The position numbers and the translations under genes are program-made. From Desulfobacteraceae bacterium (GTDB lineage: Bacteria > Desulfobacterota > Desulfobacteria > Desulfobacterales > Desulfobacteraceae): a stretch of 5,191 nucleotides of DNA. Below, one piece after another: positions 1-4,213 of the stretch (position 1 is the stretch's first letter; each line of letters opens with the position of its first letter). The notes beneath the pieces are model-generated. The model worked only from the letters and a program-made list of their open reading frames with translations, ran no database searches and was not told the origin of the DNA. The stretch covers positions 1 through 5,191 of the forward strand of contig PIVQ01000544.1 in NCBI GenBank assembly GCA_003354055.1, given 5' to 3'.

Positions 1-24
1 CCGTCCCCGACAATAAAATTTTAA

Positions 25-30
25 AAGGAG
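25..30 (+). promoter_or_regulatory. Ribosome binding site for the 69-codon ORF
   Basis: AAGGAG lies 10 nt before the TTG at 41. It is the main reason to prefer this start, and to consider the ORF at all. No convincing promoter can be seen because the window begins only 24 bp upstream. Confidence 0.3.
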
Positions 31-40
31 TAAGATCTTC

Positions 41-250
41 TTGAATTTGACATTAAAAGAAAGAGGCCAGGGGATGTTATTATCTATTGACAAGTGTCAA
101 CCATATCAGTGGCTGACCGGAAATCCGTGCTTGGATGAAAACTTGTCCATATGTAAGGCGCAAGAAAGTTTGAAACCGGAGTGTACTGTAGTACATGAGG
201 CCCGATTCTATAATTTGGCAAACTTTTGCAGCAACGCGGCAGATGGGTGA
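41..250 (+). CDS. Small hypothetical protein (69 aa), uncertain
   Basis: I do not recognise this ORF. It starts with TTG at 41, preceded by a good Shine-Dalgarno sequence (AAGGAG, 25-30) with a somewhat long 10-nt spacer. An in-frame ATG at 74 would give a 58-residue version but has only a G-run directly against it. The product has five cysteines, no transmembrane segment, no signal peptide and no motif I can name. It ends at 250, only 15 bp from the stop of the convergent metallo-hydrolase gene, a spacing that fits a real gene. Two short perfect inverted repeats lie inside it (87-100 and 182-195). Against it: TTG start, short length, no recognisable family, and a similar-sized ORF on the opposite strand. 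If it is not a gene, 1-265 is simply gene-free. Confidence 0.3.
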   Translation: MNLTLKERGQGMLLSIDKCQPYQWLTGNPCLDENLSICKAQESLKPECTVVHEARFYNLANFCSNAADG

Positions 251-265
251 GTTTTCGTTCAAGCT

Positions 266-952
266 CTAAGTAGAGAGGATGAAATCCGTGATATATATAT
301 TGTCGGCAATTTCCCTGGCCAGAGTGGAGTCCGGGGTATCTCCGTAATCATGACCCGGCAGTATCCGGGTGTTGCCCGGCAGGAGCATGATCTTTTGTTC
401 AATGGATGCCAGAAGGTGGGGCAGACTGCCTCCGGGACCATCGGTCCTGCCGGCATCTCCCACAAACAAAGTGTCTCCTGAGAACAGGATGGGTTCCGGA
501 GGAACGCCTGGAAATTCGTTAATATAAAAACAAACCGATCCCGGGGTATGGCCAGGGGTATGCAGTACCTGCAATGCTAAATTCCCCACCCGGATGATCT
601 GGTCATGAACAATATCAAGGGACGCATCATAAACTTTTGTCAGATCCGGATGTCCGTTTTTAAGGAAGAAATTTTTATCTGCCGGATGCATAAAAGCGGG
701 GATACCCAGGCGTGTTGACAGTATTTGATTCCCCTGAACATGGTCGTGATGGCCATGGGTATTAAGGATGCAGCAGGGGGTGAGCCCCCTTTGTTCAATG
801 GCCTCAACCAAGGCGTCGCAGCCGCCTGAACACCCAGGATCGATAATTGCGGCATGATTGGTTTCAGGGCACCGGACAAGATAAGTATTGACCTGATATG
901 CACCCAGAACAATCCTTATTATATTGGGATGTATTTCGTATAGTACAGTCAT
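266..952 (-). CDS. MBL-fold metallo-hydrolase, small glyoxalase II-like type
   Basis: This is a complete 228-residue metallo-beta-lactamase-fold hydrolase. Visible metal ligands are the THxHxDH motif (H66, H68, D70, H71), H135 in HTPGHTPGS, D160 in FSGDTLF and H201 in LPGHDYG, so a two-metal site is fully preserved. The N-terminal IIRIVLGAYQVNTYLV, the GRTDGPGGS stretch (168-176) and the length of about 210-230 residues match the short YcbL-type proteins. Those proteins lack the C-terminal glutathione-binding domain of classical glyoxalase II. Family members are usually cytosolic thioester hydrolases; the actual substrate (S-lactoylglutathione, another thiol ester, or something else) cannot be told from sequence. 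There is no signal peptide. The ATG at 952 is the only good start because an in-frame TAG lies four codons upstream, yet no clear Shine-Dalgarno precedes it. The gene stands alone, converging with the small ORF on its 3' side. Confidence 0.93.
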   Translation of the reverse strand: MTVLYEIHPNIIRIVLGAYQVNTYLVRCPETNHAAIIDPGCSGGCDALVEAIEQRGLTPCCILNTHGHHDHVQGNQILSTRLGIPAFMHPADKNFFLKNGHPDLTKVYDASLDIVHDQIIRVGNLALQVLHTPGHTPGSVCFYINEFPGVPPEPILFSGDTLFVGDAGRTDGPGGSLPHLLASIEQKIMLLPGNTRILPGHDYGDTPDSTLAREIADNIYITDFILST

Positions 953-970
953 ATGGTTAAGCTAACCATA
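952..970. repeat. Palindrome across the hydrolase start region
   Basis: TATGGTTA (952-959), AGC, then TAACCATA (963-970) form a perfect 8-bp inverted repeat with a 3-nt centre. It abuts and slightly overlaps the minus-strand start codon at 950-952 and occupies the place where a ribosome binding site would be. It could be an operator or a small RNA hairpin affecting translation. Which of these applies, if either, is inference. Confidence 0.5.
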
Positions 971-1251
971 CATTCCGGGGAAATAAATGACCAGGAATTT
1001 ATAATCCAGCGAGAACTGCGAGAACTGCGAGAACCGCTTGAACAGTGAGAGCAGTCAGAAATTAGATGACGATGGCGGGAATTCTGCTGTCTTTAAAAAT
1101 TTGGATTACATCTGGCCGATGATGTCAGAGGTTCAAACTCAGCATATCAGAATTGTGTCTTTTTGATTCCTATGCTATCCTTCTGACAGTAAGTGATTTT
1201 CATATAAAATTATCACAGATATTAACGATATCTTTAACTGTTCCCGCTACT
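953..1251. other. Gene-free region between hydrolase and IS
   Basis: I find no convincing gene, tRNA or terminator here. The stretch holds the start-codon palindrome (952-970), a TATAAA-like hexamer on the minus strand near 1000 without a good -35 partner, three 9-bp tandem repeats (1011-1037) and a short inverted repeat AGATAT-TAACG-ATATCT (1217-1233). The promoter of the hydrolase gene should lie here, but I cannot place it with confidence. Before the IS arrived, this DNA was continuous with 2829-2959. Confidence 0.6.
1011..1037. repeat. Three tandem 9-bp repeats
   Basis: The unit GAGAACTGC occurs at 1011-1019 and 1020-1028, and as GAGAACCGC at 1029-1037, with one substitution in the third copy. 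The array lies 59 bp upstream of the hydrolase start, outside any ORF I trust. It may be a slippage-prone microsatellite or clustered protein-binding sites. Confidence 0.7.
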
Positions 1252-1259
1252 AAAAATTT
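1252..1259. repeat. Left target-site duplication of the IS66 element
   Basis: AAAAATTT lies immediately outside the left inverted repeat and is repeated exactly at 2821-2828 outside the right one. Eight bp is the duplication length characteristic of the IS66 family, and the exact match fixes both ends of the element. Confidence 0.92.
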
Positions 1260-1281
1260 GTACCCGTTCACGGGGATATAG
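1260..1281 (+). repeat. Left terminal inverted repeat (IRL) of the IS66 element
   Basis: The 22-bp end starts GTACCCGTTCACGGGG. It pairs with the reverse complement of 2799-2820 with two mismatches, at positions 7 and 17 of the repeat. The internal CCCGTTCACGGG is itself a near-palindrome, which may matter for transposase binding. Confidence 0.92.
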
Positions 1282-1389
1282 GACATACTATAACCTCCTA
1301 AAATAATGAGAAAAATCACTGCGAATAAAACGCTGAAAGAATGGATAAAATACTAGATTTTTGCTTTTTAATATGCTAATCTCATTTTC

Positions 1390-2784
1390 ATGGAGATAAA
1401 GAGACCATTTTCAGACGAAGCTTTTCAAGCAACGCCAGAGCCAGTTCAACGATATATTGTTCAATTAGAGGGATTGGTGATAAAGCTGCTCAACGAAACC
1501 GAGGATTTAAAAAAGCGTGTTACAGACCTTGAAAATAGGCTTAATAAAAATTCACAGAATTCCAGCAAACCGCCATCATCCGATCCTCCATTTAAGAAGC
1601 CAACCTCAAAAAGCAAAAAGGGTAAGCGCAAACGAGGTGGCCAAAAGGGCCACAAAGGCCATCAGCAAAAACTAATGGAACCAACTTCAAAAAACTTATT
1701 GGTTCCCAGGGCATGCAGTTGCGGGTGTTTCTCATTTGACCTTGAAAGGATAAAACCGTTCCATACGCATCAGGTGATTGAATTTCCAAAAATAGAAATG
1801 GACGTACTGCATTTCATCCTTCACAAAGGGGCATGCGCCAAATGCGGAAAAATTGTGAAAGCACAGCTTCCTAAAGAACATCAAACCGGATATGGGCCCA
1901 GGCTAAGTGCACTTATTACCGAAACAAGTGGGATACAGGGCAACAGCCGTGAGACAGTCCGTACATTCTGCAGATCGGTTCTTGATTTTCCAATATCTTC
2001 AGGTGCTATCCAAAAGATTATCGACCGGGCATCAGAGGCCTTGCAGCCTGCGTATGACAAGATAGCCGATATAGCCCACAATAGTGAAGTCAATTACATT
2101 GATGAAACATCATGGTTCCAGAATGGCTCTCTGAACTGGCTATGGGTTATGGTCAACAGCACTGTTGCATATTTTATGATTCATAAGAACCGTTCGAAAG
2201 TAGCCTTCCAGGCGCTTGTCCAGGATTGGGAAGGAATCCTTGTCAGCGATAACTATGGAGTTTATACAAAATGGGTCAACCTCAGGCAAACATGCCTGGC
2301 ACACCTAATCCGGAAGGCCAAGGCTCTTGCTGAAAGAAAAGATAAATTCAACAAACATTTCGGACAACAAATAGTTCAGGATCTTCAGTTGCTTTGTCAT
2401 TGGGCCAAATTTCCCCCGGACAATAAAGAGTGGCGAGAATTTTATGAACGGTTTACAGGGTTGATTTTTGATCATCAAAACGATGACGGTGAAGTTGGCA
2501 CCCTGGCACGTTCACTTATCAGGCAAATGGAATCTCTCTGGCTATTCCTTGATATTGTTGAAGTTGAACCCACCAATAATTATGCAGAGAGGACCTTACG
2601 CTATGGCGTCCTGTGGAGGAAACGGAGCAAGGGGACACAAAGCGATAAGGGAAATAGCTGGGTTGAACGGATATTATCATTTAAACAAACATGTTCAATT
2701 CGGTCTTTGAATTCTTTTCCGATACTGGTTGATCTACTGGATTCTTATTTCAAACAGCAAGAACCTGATCTGTCATGGATTTGA
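1390..2784 (+). CDS. tnpC: IS66-family transposase (TnpC-type)
   Basis: This 464-residue DDE transposase catalyses cut and strand transfer of the surrounding element. Domains in order: an N-terminal alpha-helical, probably coiled-coil segment (about 20-55); the family signature NSQNSSKPPSSDPP (55-66, first residues approximate); a basic linker with RGGQKGHKGH (82-91); a zinc-binding region with C109, C111, C113, C149 and C152; and the catalytic core. The probable DDE triad is D238 (YIDET), D287 (SDNYG) and E400 (TNNYAER), with the CLAHLIR motif at 302-308. The reading frame is unbroken and the length fits the family. ATG 1390 is the first ATG after an in-frame stop at 1369. No Shine-Dalgarno sequence precedes it, so translation may be weak, which is common for transposases. 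It fills most of the IS and has no partner genes inside the element. Confidence 0.96.
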   Translation: MEIKRPFSDEAFQATPEPVQRYIVQLEGLVIKLLNETEDLKKRVTDLENRLNKNSQNSSKPPSSDPPFKKPTSKSKKGKRKRGGQKGHKGHQQKLMEPTSKNLLVPRACSCGCFSFDLERIKPFHTHQVIEFPKIEMDVLHFILHKGACAKCGKIVKAQLPKEHQTGYGPRLSALITETSGIQGNSRETVRTFCRSVLDFPISSGAIQKIIDRASEALQPAYDKIADIAHNSEVNYIDETSWFQNGSLNWLWVMVNSTVAYFMIHKNRSKVAFQALVQDWEGILVSDNYGVYTKWVNLRQTCLAHLIRKAKALAERKDKFNKHFGQQIVQDLQLLCHWAKFPPDNKEWREFYERFTGLIFDHQNDDGEVGTLARSLIRQMESLWLFLDIVEVEPTNNYAERTLRYGVLWRKRSKGTQSDKGNSWVERILSFKQTCSIRSLNSFPILVDLLDSYFKQQEPDLSWI

Positions 2785-2798
2785 TCAAACATTACTTA

Positions 2799-2820
2799 CT
2801 ATAACCCCGTGAATGGGTAC
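2799..2820 (-). repeat. Right terminal inverted repeat (IRR) of the IS66 element
   Basis: Read on the minus strand it starts GTACCCATTCACGGGG and matches the left end at 20 of 22 positions. It begins 14 bp after the transposase stop codon, so the element has almost no 3' noncoding DNA. Confidence 0.92.
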
Positions 2821-2828
2821 AAAAATTT
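2821..2828. repeat. Right target-site duplication of the IS66 element
   Basis: AAAAATTT is identical to 1252-1259. Beyond it the flank (CATGCATCGG) no longer matches the left flank, so the duplication is exactly 8 bp. Confidence 0.92.
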
Positions 2829-2959
2829 CATGCATCGGATAATAATACTTAAGTCCAGTCAAACAGTATTGATGATAATTCTAATAAGTTTACCCAGGCA
2901 GGTCTCTGAATCGGGATGATATTAATGTATAAAGATTACTAACCCTACATATGGGAGCA
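2829..2959. other. Gene-free flank between IS and lipoprotein gene
   Basis: This AT-rich stretch contains no ORF or convincing hairpin terminator for the minus-strand lipoprotein gene that ends at 2960. Joined to the left flank without the IS, its first bases would supply an ATG for a 20-codon minus-strand ORF (see findings). I see no other support for a gene there. Confidence 0.55.
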
Positions 2960-3838
2960 CTAAGAATTCTCTTTTATGAATCCAACAACGTTTCCAATGA
3001 CCTGGTTTTCTATACCATAGAACCCGTGTGGTGATAATGGCCAACAATCTGGATGTTCAGGCATTTTTCCTCCTTGAAAATAGAGAAGATCAACTTTTGG
3101 GCAATTTACCATTGCATCTTTTAATTCTTTTACTTTAAACGGAAGAGTATTTTTACATTTATCATATTTGTGATGGACGATTAAAGTCGGTACCGTAATT
3201 TTATCTGCCACATCAAGCATCCCATTGGGATATACCTTATGGATAGCCCATTTAGAATTATAAGATGTTTTAATTGATGCGAAAACAATACCAGTGATTT
3301 CTTCTTTTAAATTTGTTGCGATGTTCACCGCTGAAAGTGGGCTATTGCTCATTGCTATTAACCAAATTGGTACGTTTGACTCATTTTTCAAAAAGTCAAT
3401 CACGGCTCTCATATCAGTTGTGTGTCGGTCACTTATGCGATCCATTTGGTATAATCCATTCGGTAAATCAGAGGGAGCATCAATAACGGCTACATTAAGG
3501 CCATGCTTTGCGAACAGCTTCCTATTTCTTACAAGAAATCCATTAGGGTTAATGGATGGTTGAGGTTTACCACCAGTTAAACCTAATTCAAGTTGTCCTA
3601 CACCACCTTCAAATAAGATCACAGATGCGACTGGATTTTGGGGTTTTAAAAAGATGAACTTTTGAGTTGCACTACCATTTTTATATTTTCGAGTTTCTAA
3701 TTCGATTAATTCATTTTTGGAAATTGATTCTGTGGGGTGAGATATATACTTATTTATTGGTGGTTGTTTATTTTGCTTTTCAAGTCCCACGCAACCAGCC
3801 AGAAAAAAGATACATAAAAAAATAAACAGTTTTTTCAT
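2960..3838 (-). CDS. Alpha/beta-hydrolase-like lipoprotein
   Basis: This 292-residue protein begins with a short signal peptide (MKK, hydrophobic 4-14) and the lipobox LAGC with the lipidated Cys at 16. Val at +2 favours outer-membrane sorting by the Lol rule, so a periplasm-facing lipid-anchored enzyme is expected. The body reads as an alpha/beta-hydrolase: a strand and loop VILFEGGVGQL (73-83), VAVIDAPSDLP (117-126), a nucleophile elbow IWLIAMSNSP (158-167) with S164, VPTLIVHHKYDKC (216-228) offering D226 as acid, and SPHGFYG (269-275) offering H271. C228 and C265 flank this part and could form a disulfide in the periplasm. The elbow is A-M-S-N-S rather than the usual G-x-S-x-G, so activity is uncertain. 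The substrate is unknown. A good Shine-Dalgarno (AAGGA, 3845-3849) sits 6 nt before ATG 3838. No neighbouring gene suggests an operon. Confidence 0.85.
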   Translation of the reverse strand: MKKLFIFLCIFFLAGCVGLEKQNKQPPINKYISHPTESISKNELIELETRKYKNGSATQKFIFLKPQNPVASVILFEGGVGQLELGLTGGKPQPSINPNGFLVRNRKLFAKHGLNVAVIDAPSDLPNGLYQMDRISDRHTTDMRAVIDFLKNESNVPIWLIAMSNSPLSAVNIATNLKEEITGIVFASIKTSYNSKWAIHKVYPNGMLDVADKITVPTLIVHHKYDKCKNTLPFKVKELKDAMVNCPKVDLLYFQGGKMPEHPDCWPLSPHGFYGIENQVIGNVVGFIKENS

Positions 3839-3844
3839 AGCTCA

Positions 3845-3849
3845 TCCTT
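3845..3849 (-). promoter_or_regulatory. Ribosome binding site of the lipoprotein gene
   Basis: AAGGA on the minus strand lies 6 nt upstream of the ATG at 3838. It agrees with the start that yields a complete lipoprotein signal peptide. Confidence 0.75.
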
Positions 3850-4052
3850 TATACTGATTAAGATCAAAATTGATAAAGCTCATTAATATGAAGAAAACAG
3901 ATACCTAAGAACAAAAATCGAACAATCAAGATAATTGGAGAATATCCTTACTCGGCTCCAAATTGCAACTGTAAAGATTATACTCAGCTTTAGTTTAGCA
4001 TTCGAGAGCCACAACTACTTGCATTGATCTTTGATTGAATTATTGTAACGCG

Positions 4053-4093
4053 GCATGTAATCTCAGAATTTCTTGCAGGCAATCTCAGAATTT
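4053..4093. repeat. Pair of 19-bp direct repeats, 22-bp period
   Basis: GCATGTAATCTCAGAATTT (4053-4071) and GCAGGCAATCTCAGAATTT (4075-4093) match at 17 of 19 positions, with the last 13 bp identical. The 22-bp spacing is about two helical turns, so both copies face the same side of the DNA. They could be binding sites for the adjacent tyrosine recombinase or for a regulator, or part of an element end. The function is inferred only from position and spacing. Confidence 0.7.
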
Positions 4094-4144
4094 TAAAATT
4101 TAAAAACTCTACATATTATTCTACTTGACGTAACAAAATCATAA

Positions 4145-4173
4145 TTGACCTTTGACAGGTCAAAGGAGATTAT
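4145..4173 (+). promoter_or_regulatory. Candidate promoter for the recombinase gene
   Basis: TTGACC (4145-4150) and GATTAT (4168-4173) are separated by 17 bp. They match the sigma-70 consensus hexamers at 5/6 and 4/6 positions. Transcription would begin near 4180, leaving a leader of roughly 30 nt before the ATG at 4214. A palindrome (4149-4166) fills the spacer. Confidence 0.4.
4149..4166. promoter_or_regulatory. 18-bp palindrome, candidate operator
   Basis: CCTTTGAC (4149-4156), AG, GTCAAAGG (4159-4166) is a perfect 8-bp inverted repeat with a 2-nt centre. It begins within the candidate -35 hexamer and ends before the -10. This position would let a dimeric repressor block RNA polymerase, possibly the recombinase itself or an unseen regulator. 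There is no following T-run, so it is not an intrinsic terminator. Confidence 0.5.
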
Positions 4174-4181
4174 CTACCTGA

Positions 4182-4198
4182 TATTTCTATAAGAAATA
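4182..4198. repeat. AT-rich inverted repeat in recombinase leader
   Basis: TATTTCT (4182-4188), ATA, AGAAATA (4192-4198) is a perfect 7-bp inverted repeat ending 5 bp before the Shine-Dalgarno sequence. As RNA it would form only a weak hairpin, and as DNA it could be a protein site. No role is established. Confidence 0.45.
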
Positions 4199-4203
4199 GA
4201 AAT

Positions 4204-4208
4204 GGAGG
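4204..4208 (+). promoter_or_regulatory. Ribosome binding site of the recombinase gene
   Basis: GGAGG lies 5 nt before ATG 4214. It decides between that start and an in-frame ATG at 4202 that overlaps the ribosome binding site itself and has only a poor site of its own. Confidence 0.75.
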
Positions 4209-4213
4209 TCGAT

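Larger units (their letters stand above)
1260..2820 (+). mobile_element. Complete IS66-family insertion sequence (ISBst12-like, single transposase)
   Basis: This 1,561-bp element is bounded by inverted repeats that begin GTACCC at both ends and match at 20 of 22 positions. It is flanked by a perfect 8-bp direct repeat. It carries one transposase gene reading left to right and no room for the small accessory tnpA and tnpB genes of classical three-gene IS66 members. That layout is known for the ISBst12 subgroup. Intact ends, an uninterrupted transposase with full catalytic residues and an unmutated target duplication suggest recent transposition and possible present activity. I cannot assign an ISfinder name without a search. 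Confidence 0.95.
3839..4213. other. Intergenic region between divergent lipoprotein and recombinase genes
   Basis: This 375-bp AT-rich stretch holds the upstream regions of two divergent genes and no ORF I can support. The left half (3851-4050) shows nothing clear. The right half is structured: two 19-bp repeats 22 bp apart (4053-4093), an AT-palindrome AATTTTAAAATT (4089-4100), an 18-bp palindrome over a promoter candidate (4149-4166) and a second inverted repeat just before the recombinase ribosome binding site (4182-4198). The concentration of these signals on the recombinase side suggests they belong to it, possibly including the end of the element it mobilises. Confidence 0.6.

Noticed and set aside
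80..262. A 60-codon minus-strand ORF downstream of the hydrolase
   Set aside because: It starts with TTG, has no ribosome binding site, overlaps the better supported plus-strand frame and resembles no protein I know.
640..912. A 90-codon minus-strand ORF inside the hydrolase gene
   Set aside because: It is a shadow in another frame of a gene whose own frame carries every catalytic motif.
1128..1138. GGTTCAAAC, resembling the T-loop of a tRNA
   Set aside because: The flanking bases do not form a T-stem, and no D-arm, anticodon arm or acceptor stem can be drawn around it.
1346..1380. Promoter for the transposase (TAAAAT at 1346 or the TATGCTAAT stretch)
   Set aside because: No -35 hexamer with acceptable match and spacing is present, so any placement would be a guess.
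2935..2960. Possible hairpin terminator after the lipoprotein gene (CCCTACATATGGG)
   Set aside because: Only three G-C pairs can form, the interior is mismatched and there is no T-run on the minus strand.
3294..3563. An 89-codon plus-strand ORF with hydrophobic stretches
   Set aside because: It lies antisense to the lipoprotein gene, has no good ribosome binding site, and its hydrophobicity is explained by complementarity to the coding frame.
3848..3853. TATAAA on the minus strand as a -10 box for the lipoprotein gene
   Set aside because: It overlaps the ribosome binding site, so transcription would start after that site. No good -35 partner lies at the right distance.
4053..4093. A CRISPR-like array
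   Set aside because: Only two copies exist, with a 3-bp gap between the 19-bp units rather than unique spacers of about 30 bp, and there are no cas genes.
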